This document shows positions 19,774 through 27,425 of a stretch of DNA of 41,032 nt, piece by piece. This DNA comes from an uncultured Bacteroidota bacterium (lineage in GTDB: Bacteria > Bacteroidota > Bacteroidia > Flavobacteriales > Flavobacteriaceae). The notes under the pieces are model-generated. The model was not told the DNA's origin, made no database searches, and was given only the letters and a program-made list of their open reading frames with translations. The stretch lies in NCBI GenBank assembly GCA_913062555.1, contig CAJXVU010000030.1:1-41032 (forward strand). The letters run 5' to 3'. The stretch's first letter is position 1, and each line of letters starts with the position of its first letter. Made by a program: the position numbers and the translations under genes.

Positions 19774-19815
19774 ACCTTCTATAGGCGGTTCTAGGTTAGA
19801 ATCCTGGCCCTATCA
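19774..19815 (+). pseudogene. Decayed copy of tRNA-Arg 3' half
   Basis: ACCTTCT...AGGCGGTTCTAGGTT...GAATCCT...ATCA follows tRNA-Arg(UCU) from the anticodon loop through the T-arm, with a few substitutions and a short deletion in the anticodon stem, and then a T-run. It cannot fold into a full tRNA. It is probably an old attachment scar from an earlier insertion at the same tRNA. Confidence 0.6.
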
Positions 19816-19875
19816 TTTTTTGAGCAAGGCTTAAGTAATGATATTATTATTATTAATCTTGTTTTCATTTTGGTT

Positions 19876-19929
19876 ATTAGAAGTAGTTATAGTTTTCCAG
19901 ACAATAGCTTGCACAACATTTGCACAACC
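19876..19929 (+). repeat. Right-end copy of island-end sequences
   Basis: The segment 19876-19899 repeats 17670-17693 with one mismatch. The segment 19909-19929 repeats 17241-17261 exactly and contains two TGCACAAC sites. The two left-end sequences are separated by about 400 bp but lie adjacent here. This suggests related elements inserted more than once, with later deletion. Confidence 0.6.
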
Positions 19930-20041
19930 ATAATTGACACATGTGAATATATAGCACTGAAAATATATACGTTTTTGCATTAATAATATAACAAGCGTAT
20001 AGAAAAGTGTAATTTATGTACATTATTGGTATAAATATCGC

Positions 20042-20057
20042 ATCCTAGTGCCATCAC
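20042..20057 (+). other. attR-like copy of tRNA-Arg 3' end
   Basis: An exact 16-bp repeat of the last bases of tRNA-Arg, ATCCTAGTGCCATCAC. It is followed by a terminator hairpin as expected downstream of a tRNA, so this was probably the original 3' flank of tRNA-Arg before insertion. Confidence 0.65.
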
Positions 20058-20066
20058 AAATGAATT

Positions 20067-20102
20067 AGCCTAACAAGAAATTGTTAGGCTTTTCTGTTTT
20101 TT
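20067..20102 (+). terminator. Terminator after the attR-like copy
   Basis: AGCCTAACA and TGTTAGGCT form a perfect 9-bp stem with a six-base loop, followed by TTTCTGTTTTTT. The T-rich tail also begins a second, larger inverted repeat: CTTTTCTGTTTT with AAAACAGAAAAG around 20089-20141. Confidence 0.8.
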
Positions 20103-20105
20103 GGA

Positions 20106-20384
20106 GCCAAGCTTGCTTGAACTCCAATAAAAACAGAAAAGACACAGCGCAGCTGTTAGGGAAATTATCAAGATGGATTGCGCTAGGATCTGTAATCCTA
20201 GCATGATATAGTTGAAGTTCGCCAAGCTTGCTTGAGCTCTAATAAAAACAGAAATGGCACAGCGCAGGTCTTAGGCGAATGATCAAGATGGATCGCTCTA
20301 GGATCTGTAATCCTAGCATGATATATTTGAAGTTAGCCAAGCTTGCTTGAGCACCAATAAAAACAGAAAAGGCACGCTGCTGAT
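20106..20384 (+). repeat. 115-bp tandem repeat, two full copies and one partial
   Basis: Units begin with GCCAAGCTTGCTTGA at 20106, 20221 and 20336, an exact 115-bp period. Each unit has AAAAACAGAAA(A/T)GRCAC. The two full units also have CTAGGAT-CTGTA-ATCCTAG, a hairpin. That last element resembles the T-arm of tRNA-Arg (CTAGG-loop-CCTAG), so the unit may derive from a duplicated tRNA 3' end and flank. A diverged copy is at about 27163-27250. No open reading frame spans it. Confidence 0.8.
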
Positions 20385-20448
20385 GTCACTAATATTAACT
20401 CAATAAAAGTTTAATTTTTGATAATATATTACATCCAACTCGGCTAAA

Positions 20449-20460
20449 CTATACAAGAGT
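20449..20460 (+). promoter_or_regulatory. CTATACAAGAGT box upstream of sigma-54 activator gene
   Basis: This box resembles CTATACAAAAAC/CCATACAAAGAC upstream of the PUL regulator (27336-27358) and CTATACAAGACC upstream of susC (30271-30282). It is about 385 bp before the activator start. A shared operator is possible, but so is chance, because the regions around 20.4 and 27.3 kb also share a repeat. Confidence 0.35.
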
Positions 20461-20602
20461 AGTATCCCATTTATTATATCCCTGTCCAATGATCTATCCA
20501 GCCTCCAACCATTTAATACTCACCAAGACTTTTTGTTTTTTGTTGTTAACTCATGTAATTTCCAAAATATAACTTATATAATTTTTGTTTTATTAGTGAT
20601 TC

Positions 20603-20632
20603 AATATAATTGGCGTAACGCCCAATTATATT
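20603..20632. promoter_or_regulatory. Inverted repeat AATATAATTGG...CCAATTATATT
   Basis: Two perfect 11-bp arms are separated by CGTAACGC, about 210 bp upstream of the sigma-54 activator gene. No T-run follows, so it is more likely an operator or cruciform than a terminator. Function is not shown. Confidence 0.5.
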
Positions 20633-20843
20633 ACAAAAAGAAAGCCTTTCATGTATGATTTTTAAAGAATACACTTAACAAAACTATTTAATTATTCCAT
20701 TTTTTGGAATGAATTATATATATTTATGTTTTAGAGGTTTTCTGATAATCAGTTAGAATAAGTTTTAAGTGATAATTATTAAAAGTAAATAATAGGAAAG
20801 TTACAGAACCATTTTTTTATTCAAATTTAATTTAAAGAACACA

Positions 20844-22196
20844 ATGAACGCATTCAAAATATTTATAATTGAAGATGATCCTTGGTATGGAGAAATGCTT
20901 AAGTATCATTTATCGCTCAATGAAGATTATGAGGTACATTTATTTAAAAATGGTAATGCCTGTTTAAAAAATCTTCATTTAAAACCAAACGTAATTTCTA
21001 TTGATTATAATTTACCAGACATTAATGGAAATGAATTGTTTAAAAAAATAAAATCTCAAGATTCTAGTATTTCTGTGATAGTAATTAGTGGGCAAAAAGA
21101 AATAGACATTGCATTATCATTACTTAAAAATGGAATTTACGATTACATTTTAAAAGATGATAATACAAAAGAAATTCTCTGGAACAGTATATTACGTATT
21201 AAGGAAAACACCAATTTAAAGAAGGAGGTAGAAATCTTAAAAAATCAATTAGGAACAAAATTTGATTTTGAAAAAACTATAATAGGGCAAAGTGATGCTT
21301 TAAAAAGATCATTTGTTTTAATTAAAAATGCCGTTAGAACAAATATAAATGTTTCGATTACAGGAGAAACAGGAACAGGTAAAGAGGTAGTAGCAAAGGC
21401 TATACATTATAATAGTGATAGACGAAAAAATGCTTTTGTAGCGATAAATATGGCAGCAATTCCAAAGGAATTAGTAGAAAGCGAATTGTTTGGTCATGAG
21501 AAAGGTGCATTTACTGGTGCTAGTAGTCGTAAAATAGGGAAATTTGAAGAAGCTGATGAAGGCACAATTTTCTTAGATGAAATAGCAGAATTGGATACTA
21601 ATATGCAAGTAAAAATATTAAGAGCGATACAAGAAAGAGAAGTGACTCGAGTAGGAGGAAATAAAACAATAAAATTTAATGCGCGCTTAGTTACTGCAAC
21701 ACATAAAAATTTAGCAGAAGAAGTTAAAAAGAAAAATTTCAGAAAAGATCTATTTTACCGAATCATTGGCTTACCTATTGAGTTGCCACCATTAAGAGAA
21801 CGTGGAAGTGATATATTAATTTTGGCAAAACATTTTCTTGAAAAATTTTCGCACGAAAATAAAATGGCTTCTCCAAATTTATCTTTATGTGCAAAAGAAA
21901 AACTAATGAAGTATAATTACCCTGGTAATGTAAGAGAGTTAAAATCTGTTGTTGATCTGGCATGTGTAATGTCTAATAATGAAGAGATTACGGCAAATGA
22001 TATTACATTTAATACACTTTTGCAGGATGAACCTTATATGGTTACCGAAAAAACGATGAAGGAATATAATACCGAAATAATTAATTATTTTCTCAAAAAG
22101 CACAACAATAATGTAATGCTGGTGGCAGATAAACTTGATATAGGTAAATCTACCATTTATAATATGATGAAATCTGGAAAAGTCTTGAATAATTAA
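20844..22196 (+). CDS. NtrC-family sigma-54-dependent response regulator
   Basis: A transcription activator that uses ATP to open sigma-54 promoters after phosphorylation. The 450 residues have the full NtrC layout. A receiver domain occupies 1-120, with the acidic pair at 10-12 and phospho-acceptor Asp54 (SIDYNLPD). An AAA+ domain follows, with GETGTGKE at 174-181, GAFTGA at 221-226 (sigma-54 contact) and FLDEIAELD. A Fis-type HTH forms the last 40 residues. All catalytic motifs are intact. The large hybrid kinase follows in the same direction after 150 bp and is the obvious phosphate donor. I see no -24/-12 sigma-54 promoter nearby, so the regulated genes are unknown. In flavobacteria such regulators often serve exopolysaccharide or surface functions. 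Confidence 0.95.
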   Translation: MNAFKIFIIEDDPWYGEMLKYHLSLNEDYEVHLFKNGNACLKNLHLKPNVISIDYNLPDINGNELFKKIKSQDSSISVIVISGQKEIDIALSLLKNGIYDYILKDDNTKEILWNSILRIKENTNLKKEVEILKNQLGTKFDFEKTIIGQSDALKRSFVLIKNAVRTNINVSITGETGTGKEVVAKAIHYNSDRRKNAFVAINMAAIPKELVESELFGHEKGAFTGASSRKIGKFEEADEGTIFLDEIAELDTNMQVKILRAIQEREVTRVGGNKTIKFNARLVTATHKNLAEEVKKKNFRKDLFYRIIGLPIELPPLRERGSDILILAKHFLEKFSHENKMASPNLSLCAKEKLMKYNYPGNVRELKSVVDLACVMSNNEEITANDITFNTLLQDEPYMVTEKTMKEYNTEIINYFLKKHNNNVMLVADKLDIGKSTIYNMMKSGKVLNN

Positions 22197-22347
22197 TTAA
22201 TGTGTTTATAAGAGGTTAATTATAAATTGAGTTTAAACAATTTCTATAATTTCATTGGGAATAACAAATGATTAATTTTAATGTTTTTGGTTGGCTTCTC
22301 TTTAATCCATGATAATTAAAGCATAGTAATGAAATAAGAAATAATTC

Positions 22348-25300
22348 ATGAATCGAAAATCCATTATTTTCAATATAGAACAATTAAATAGGTTATTCCC
22401 TTTCTATCTTTTGATTGATAAGCAATTAAAGATACTGTCATTTGGAAGTGATATAGGTAGCATATTTAAACTAGTAGAACAATCAAAATTCAGTTCTAAG
22501 TTCCATATAATCACACTAGAAAATAATAACCCAACTTTTAAGGATTTAATGTCATTAACGGGGCAAAAGATAATTTTAAAACACAAAACAGAAAATTTAA
22601 TTACACTTCAAGGACAATTTGAATATTTTGTAGATCAAAATCAAATTTTATTTATTGGAACCCCCAATTTTAATTCTTTGACAGATCTTAGTCTAAAAAA
22701 AATTATCTCATTCGATCTTGATACACAAGGTCAAAATCAAGAGTTGTTAAAAGTTATCGCAAATCAAGAATTAATTACCGAAGACACTAATAAAATTCTT
22801 TTAACTATTCATCAGCAAAAGGAGTCATTAATAGGAATTAATAATTTTGCTGCGAACATGTTAAACCAGGTTACTATTGATGAAATTGTATGGACAATTA
22901 TAGAAGATGCAATTAGTAGGTTTGGTTTAGAAGACTGTGTAGTATATCTCATTGATGAAAACAAAAAAAACCTTATACAAAGATCGGCATATGGAGAGAA
23001 GCAAAAAGAAGCACATCAAATTTTAAATCCCATTAAAATTAAAATCGGAGATGGAATTGTTGGAAGAGTTGCACTCACTGGAAAACCAATAAATATAAGA
23101 GATACTACAAAGAGTCCAGAATATATAATTGATGATAAAGAGAGGTACTCGGAATTAGCTGTTCCTATTATTGCAAATGATGAAGTAATAGGAGTTATAG
23201 ATTCAGAACATTCAGCAAAGAATTTTTTTACTGATCAACATCTTGTTGATTTTACCATTATTGCAAATTTGACAGCCATAAAGATAAGAAATGCAATAGC
23301 TCAAGAAAAACATGATTCTATTGAAGAATCTGTACTGCGAAATATTAAAATGTTAAAAGGTGTAGCGCAGGCTACTGAGGAATTAGTGTCAAATTCAAAT
23401 TTTGTTACTGCTATAGAAAAGGGTTTGGAAATATTAGGCAAAGCTGTAGGTGTTGACAGAGCTTATATTTATGAAAACACTCTTAATTCAAAAAATAAAA
23501 TTGTTACATCTCAGAGATACGAATGGGTTTCTTTAGGAATAACATCTCAAAAAAGTAATGACAGAATACAAAATGTTCCCTTAGAATATTTTGAGAGGTT
23601 TCTACCACTACTATATGAAAATAAGACGATAAGTATGGTTGTTTCGGAGTTAGAGAGTGAGTTTCCTGCATTAGAAATATTGAATTCACAAAGTATCAAA
23701 TCACTTTTGATTGTTCCCATTTTTCATCGGAATATCTTTTGGGGCTTTATAGGTTATGATGATTGTACTACAGAAAGAAAGTGGGCACAAGATGAATTAT
23801 TGTTATTGGAAAATTTTGCCAAAAGTTTCTCCGGTGCCTTAGAAACTGCAACAGCAGCTAAAGAGCTTAAGGATATGGCACTATTCCCATTAGAGAATCC
23901 TAATCCCGTGGTTAGAGTTAATCTTAAAGGTGAAGTCATATTAATAAATGAGCCAGGAAAAGAATTAAGACATGCTGAAGGTATTGGTAATACCGGGATT
24001 GAAGAAAAAATTTATAAAAGGTTAAGTAACAAGTTTAATTCTAAAAACCGTGTTGAAATTTTTGAAATTACGGCAGGAAAAAAGTTTTATTCTGCAGAGG
24101 CAATATTATCAGAAACTAACGAATATATAAACATATACTTTAATGATATCACAATACGGAAAGAGGGAGAAAAGGCTATTATACAATCAAATAAGCAACT
24201 TAAATTTCAAGAAGAGAAGTACAGAAATATAATTTCTAATATGAATTTAGGACTATTGGAAGTTGACAATCATGATACCATTCAATTCTGCAATCAAAGT
24301 TTTACAGAGATATCAGGATTCAGTTTGGATGAAATAAAAGGAAAAAAAACCTCGAATCTAAATTTCACAACACCAATAACTAGAGCTATTCAACGCGAAG
24401 GGATAAATAGTCTTAAAAACAATCCCGACAGTCACGAAATTTTAGCAAACAATAAAAATGGAGAAGCCCGCTGGTGGTTAGTGAGTTATGCTTACAATTA
24501 TAATGATGAGAATAAAGTTGTTGGCTCAATAGGTATCTATTTAGATATTACGAAACAAAAAAAACTAGAAATTGATTTAGAGAATGCGCTACTAAAATCT
24601 CAAAAAGCATCGGAATCTAAAGAGTTGTTTTTGGCTAATATGAGTCATGAAATAAGGACGCCTCTAAATGGTATTATTGGGATGATTAGGGAATTAAATA
24701 AAGAGCAAGTGTCTCAAAAGCAAAAGGGATATTTGAAAAGTGCTATGAAAGCTTCCAGACATCTGTTATCTATAGTGAACAATATTTTGGAAATTACAAA
24801 AATTGAAACTGGAGAGTTAAACTTAAATCCAATCCACTTTAGTGTCCAAGAATTGCTTAATGATGTGGTCTCTATACTTGAGCCACAAATAAAATACAAA
24901 GACATTATTTTAAATATATGCATAGACAAAAATGTTCCAAAAGCATTTGAAGCTGATGAATTGCGTATTCGTCAAATTTTAATTAATTTGGCGGGAAACG
25001 CTGTTAAATTTACAGATAAAGGAGAGATTAATATTGACTGTTCTCTAGTCAATATGACTGATGAACATGGATGCAATGACTACCTTGCGTCATGTACTCG
25101 CAATTGTGATTTAGTAATTGGTGATGAGAACCATACGCATCTTAAATTTACTATTCGAGATACAGGCGTTGGAATGAATGAACAGTTTTTAAGCCATTTA
25201 TTTGAAAAATTTCAACAAGAAGATTTCACCATATCACGAAAATTTGGAGGAACAGGTTTAGGTTTGTTTATAACAAAAAAACTAATTGATTTAATGTTTG

Positions 25301-26184
25301 GGAGCATAAAAGTGCGGAGTACAAAAGGAAAAGGCACAGAAATTGATGTTTGCCTACCACTACCCGTTGGCGATTTTTCTAAAGTAAAGCAAAAGGAAAC
25401 TTTTGTAATAGACGCATCATTAAAAAATGCAAAAGTTTTATTGGTGGAAGACCACGAAATAAATCGAGCAGTGGCAACTAATACATTAAGTCTTCTAGAA
25501 GTGGATATAACAGAAGTGGAAAATGGACAAGAAGCCGTAGCATTATTAAAGGAATACTCATTTGATTTGATATTGATGGATATTCAAATGCCAATAATGG
25601 GGGGGCTTGAGGCAACAAACATTATAAGAAATGAATTAAAGATTGAAACACCAATAATTGCTTTATCTGCAAATGCATTTAAATCTGAAATTGATTTATG
25701 TATCAAAACAGGTATGAATGATTATGTGACAAAACCTTTTGAAGAACAAGAATTAATAAGGGTAATTGTAAAGCACTTTAATCTATCTCAAGTAGGAAAA
25801 ATAAAAGAAATAGCCATTCCTAATTTAACAAATGAAGATAAGGACACTCTTTATGATTTAAAGATGCTTAAGGAATTGAGTCGTGGAAATACTGATTTTG
25901 TTCAGAAAATGCTTCATCTTTTTATCGATACAACACCTATTTATTTGGAGGAAATGAGGACTTTCTATGATACGAAAGACATAGCTAGTTTGAAAAATCT
26001 AGCTCATAAAATGAAAGCGAGTATTGATAACATGGGAATTAATTCAATAAAGCAAGATATTCTCGATGTAGAATATTATAATCAAGAAAATGGATCATTA
26101 AAAAAAATGAATTTATTGATAAAAAAAATAAATAAAGTATTATTAGAAGTTATAAATCAGCTTAAAGAGAAAGAGTTGATTTAA
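22348..26184 (+). CDS. HNOBA-GAF-GAF-PAS-PAS hybrid histidine kinase with receiver and HPt domains
   Basis: A 1278-residue soluble sensor kinase with a complete internal phosphorelay and no membrane segments. Residues 1 to about 150 resemble the HNOBA domain associated with heme-NO sensors (FPFYLLIDKQLKILSFGS, TFKDLMS, LQGQ, ILFIGTP). GAF domains follow at about 165-325 and 330-505, and PAS domains at about 515-620 and 625-745. The HisKA box NMSHEIRTPLNG carries His767. The ATPase domain has DTGVGM and GGTGLGL. The receiver carries Asp1078 (ILMDIQMP) and the HPt carries His1220 (NLAHKMKAS). An unusual four-Cys insertion lies in the ATPase domain near residues 897-922. Likely partners are the sigma-54 activator upstream and the stand-alone receiver downstream. 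Heme or NO input is inferred from HNOBA only; no H-NOX gene is visible. Confidence 0.9.
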   Translation: MNRKSIIFNIEQLNRLFPFYLLIDKQLKILSFGSDIGSIFKLVEQSKFSSKFHIITLENNNPTFKDLMSLTGQKIILKHKTENLITLQGQFEYFVDQNQILFIGTPNFNSLTDLSLKKIISFDLDTQGQNQELLKVIANQELITEDTNKILLTIHQQKESLIGINNFAANMLNQVTIDEIVWTIIEDAISRFGLEDCVVYLIDENKKNLIQRSAYGEKQKEAHQILNPIKIKIGDGIVGRVALTGKPINIRDTTKSPEYIIDDKERYSELAVPIIANDEVIGVIDSEHSAKNFFTDQHLVDFTIIANLTAIKIRNAIAQEKHDSIEESVLRNIKMLKGVAQATEELVSNSNFVTAIEKGLEILGKAVGVDRAYIYENTLNSKNKIVTSQRYEWVSLGITSQKSNDRIQNVPLEYFERFLPLLYENKTISMVVSELESEFPALEILNSQSIKSLLIVPIFHRNIFWGFIGYDDCTTERKWAQDELLLLENFAKSFSGALETATAAKELKDMALFPLENPNPVVRVNLKGEVILINEPGKELRHAEGIGNTGIEEKIYKRLSNKFNSKNRVEIFEITAGKKFYSAEAILSETNEYINIYFNDITIRKEGEKAIIQSNKQLKFQEEKYRNIISNMNLGLLEVDNHDTIQFCNQSFTEISGFSLDEIKGKKTSNLNFTTPITRAIQREGINSLKNNPDSHEILANNKNGEARWWLVSYAYNYNDENKVVGSIGIYLDITKQKKLEIDLENALLKSQKASESKELFLANMSHEIRTPLNGIIGMIRELNKEQVSQKQKGYLKSAMKASRHLLSIVNNILEITKIETGELNLNPIHFSVQELLNDVVSILEPQIKYKDIILNICIDKNVPKAFEADELRIRQILINLAGNAVKFTDKGEINIDCSLVNMTDEHGCNDYLASCTRNCDLVIGDENHTHLKFTIRDTGVGMNEQFLSHLFEKFQQEDFTISRKFGGTGLGLFITKKLIDLMFGSIKVRSTKGKGTEIDVCLPLPVGDFSKVKQKETFVIDASLKNAKVLLVEDHEINRAVATNTLSLLEVDITEVENGQEAVALLKEYSFDLILMDIQMPIMGGLEATNIIRNELKIETPIIALSANAFKSEIDLCIKTGMNDYVTKPFEEQELIRVIVKHFNLSQVGKIKEIAIPNLTNEDKDTLYDLKMLKELSRGNTDFVQKMLHLFIDTTPIYLEEMRTFYDTKDIASLKNLAHKMKASIDNMGINSIKQDILDVEYYNQENGSLKKMNLLIKKINKVLLEVINQLKEKELI

Positions 26185-26284
26185 TATTTGAGTATAAAAA
26201 AATAAGGGGATATTCATTTTAATGATTTCCAATTTTATCATTCTGCAACTTATACCATCACAAGAGAAATATCTCATAAATTTG

Positions 26285-26322
26285 AAAAAGAGTCTCCATT
26301 AATTGGAAACTCTTTTTGTTTT
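26285..26322 (+). terminator. Terminator after the hybrid kinase gene
   Basis: AAAAAGAGTCTCC and GGAAACTCTTTTT form a stem with one mismatch and a short AT-rich loop, followed by GTTTTTT. It lies about 100 bp after the kinase stop and separates it from the receiver gene. Confidence 0.75.
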
Positions 26323-26425
26323 TTGGAATTATGAAGTTGGGCTAACAGTGTAACTCGTTGGTAATAAGCTATTTATAATAATGGGTTGGTTTTGGTATAC
26401 CTCTATTTAAAATATAAAATAGATA

Positions 26426-26860
26426 ATGAACAACTTAAAGGAATTAAAAGTATTTATAGTAGATGATGAAATATATTATCTCAACATTTTGGCTCAACAT
26501 ATTCAAAATTTGGGTTGCCATGAGGTAACATTGTTTACAAATGGAGCAGACTGTCTGGCAGAACTTCCAGAAAGACCAGATGTAATATTTTTAGATTACA
26601 GAATGGATACACTATCAGGATTTGATGTGCTAAAAAGTATCAAGCGCTATGATTCAGACATATTTATAGTCATTATTTCTGGACAAAGTGATATTAAAGT
26701 AGCTGTAGATTCTTTAAAGTACGGAGCATTTGAATATATCAAAAAAGGAGATATGGTTGGAGATAATATCGAAAATGTTTTAGAACGAATATTGGAAGTG
26801 AAAAGCTTATTAAATCAAGCCAAACCCAATTTGCTTAGAAAATTATTTCAATTTTTTTAA
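26426..26860 (+). CDS. Single-domain response regulator (receiver only)
   Basis: A 144-residue CheY-like receiver. The acidic cluster is VDD at 12-14, the phospho-acceptor is Asp57 (VIFLDYRM), the Thr/Ser position falls in VIISGQ, and the conserved Lys is in EYIKKGD. No output domain follows the receiver, only a short helical tail. It resembles the receiver of the sigma-54 activator upstream (VISGQ, long beta5 region), which suggests both take phosphate from the hybrid kinase. It could act as a phosphate sink, a shuttle or a protein-protein switch. It is separated from the kinase by a terminator and so may have its own promoter. Confidence 0.93.
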   Translation: MNNLKELKVFIVDDEIYYLNILAQHIQNLGCHEVTLFTNGADCLAELPERPDVIFLDYRMDTLSGFDVLKSIKRYDSDIFIVIISGQSDIKVAVDSLKYGAFEYIKKGDMVGDNIENVLERILEVKSLLNQAKPNLLRKLFQFF

Positions 26861-26862
26861 AA

Positions 26863-26904
26863 ATGAAAAACCTACAATTTATATTATGCCTATTAATGTT
26901 TTAA
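26863..26904 (+). pseudogene. Truncated signal-peptide start (13 codons)
   Basis: Two bases after the receiver stop codon an ATG opens MKNLQFILCLLMF, followed at once by TAA. It looks like the first half of a signal peptide that has lost its protein, for example an exported or lipoprotein partner of the receiver. This is a reading of a very short sequence, so confidence is low. Confidence 0.35.
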
Positions 26905-27053
26905 GTAAAACGGTTAAAGAACAAAGAAATGCATTGAAACAAATAATAAGCAAAACTCAATTCGAGCTTATTGATCTTAACGGGAGAAACATTTACTATG
27001 GATCAATGGGTGCGACTCTAAATTTACCAGACGCTTACCTATTATTTAATTAA
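26886..27053 (+). CDS. Small ORF of 55 codons, possible remnant of a secreted protein
   Basis: A 55-residue frame overlapping the truncated signal peptide. It ends ...FELIDLNGRNIYYG...LNLPDAYLLFN. The phrase ELIDLNGRxIYxG is similar to the core of type IX sorting domains, so this may be the tail of a T9SS cargo gene whose middle was deleted. The N-terminal part (MPINVLSKTVKEQRNALKQ) is not informative. It may not be expressed. Confidence 0.3.
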   Translation: MPINVLSKTVKEQRNALKQIISKTQFELIDLNGRNIYYGSMGATLNLPDAYLLFN

Positions 27054-27076
27054 ATTATTTGACTTTTAGGGAAAAA

Positions 27077-27103
27077 TGGCACTAATAAGAATTATTGGTG
27101 CCA
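27077..27103. repeat. Inverted repeat TGGCACTAATAA-GAA-TTATTGGTGCCA
   Basis: A 12-bp stem with one T-G pair and a three-base loop. No T-run follows, so it is not a standard terminator. It lies just before the distant copy of the 115-bp repeat. Its left arm starts with TGGCAC, but no TTGC follows at the sigma-54 spacing. Confidence 0.55.
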
Positions 27104-27162
27104 CCTTGGAAGTGTCTAGAACATATGAAAATGATATAACATCTTGCAAGCATCATTTTTGT

Positions 27163-27250
27163 AATAGTTGAAGTTAGCCAAGTTTGTTTGAGCCCCGATT
27201 AAAACAGAAAAGGCACACCGGTGCTGTTAAGGATGCAATTACGATGCATT
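27163..27250 (+). repeat. Diverged copy of the 115-bp repeat
   Basis: TTGAAGTTAGCCAAG.TTG.TTGAGC, then AAAACAGAAAAGGCAC and a matching tail, align with the units at 20106-20384. With those it brackets the three signalling genes. Sequence further downstream of both copies is also loosely similar (TAAACTATACAA, then GTATCCCATT or GATACCCCATT). Confidence 0.65.
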
Positions 27251-27315
27251 TAGAATTAAAACCTAGTGTATATCTCAATTCATTATTGATATCTGAGATA
27301 TATTGTAAGGTTAAA

Positions 27316-27360
27316 CCATACAGGATCAAAATAAACTATACAAAAACCATACAAAGACCA
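27316..27360 (+). promoter_or_regulatory. Three YATACA boxes upstream of the PUL regulator
   Basis: CCATACAGGATC (27316), CTATACAAAAAC (27336) and CCATACAAAGAC (27347) lie 66-110 bp before the regulator start. The steps are 20 and 11 bp, close to two turns and one turn of the helix, as for sites on one DNA face. A similar box, CTATACAAGACC, lies upstream of susC. A role as operator for the adjacent LuxR-type regulator is plausible but unproven. Confidence 0.4.
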
Positions 27361-27425
27361 TGGATACCCCATTATTAATAGAATTTTGGCTAAATTTATA
27401 ACATAACATTTTTTTATAGAATTGG

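Larger units (their letters stand above)
19561..20843. other. Gene-free right end of island and repeat region
   Basis: No coding region can be supported across this 1.28-kb stretch. It contains, in order, a cassette-like core (19571-19580), a decayed tRNA-Arg 3' copy, a repeat of the left-end sequences (19876-19929), an exact att copy, a terminator hairpin, two full and one partial 115-bp tandem repeats, a CTATACAAGA box and a 30-bp inverted repeat. Each is listed separately. CACATGTG occurs twice, near 19690 and 19937, with AT-rich sequence after both. Confidence 0.7.
26905..27425. other. Mostly gene-free interval before the PUL regulator
   Basis: Apart from the small frame above, I see no gene here. 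The interval holds a 12-bp-stem hairpin, a diverged copy of the 115-bp repeat and a cluster of three YATACA boxes, all listed separately. Confidence 0.6.

Noticed and set aside
20281..20330. tRNA-like hairpin with GTA in the loop of the 115-bp repeat
   Set aside because: The stem and loop do not fit a tRNA anticodon arm (the T33 and stem pairing fail), and no acceptor or D arm is present.
20106..20384. CRISPR array
   Set aside because: The repeats are contiguous 115-bp units with no alternating unique spacers and no cas genes nearby.
27077..27103. Sigma-54 promoter (TGGCAC)
   Set aside because: There is no TTGC at the required spacing; the TGGCAC is part of a hairpin arm.
27184..27378. 64-codon frame upstream of the PUL regulator
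   Set aside because: It runs through a repeat copy and the YATACA boxes, and its composition is not protein-like.
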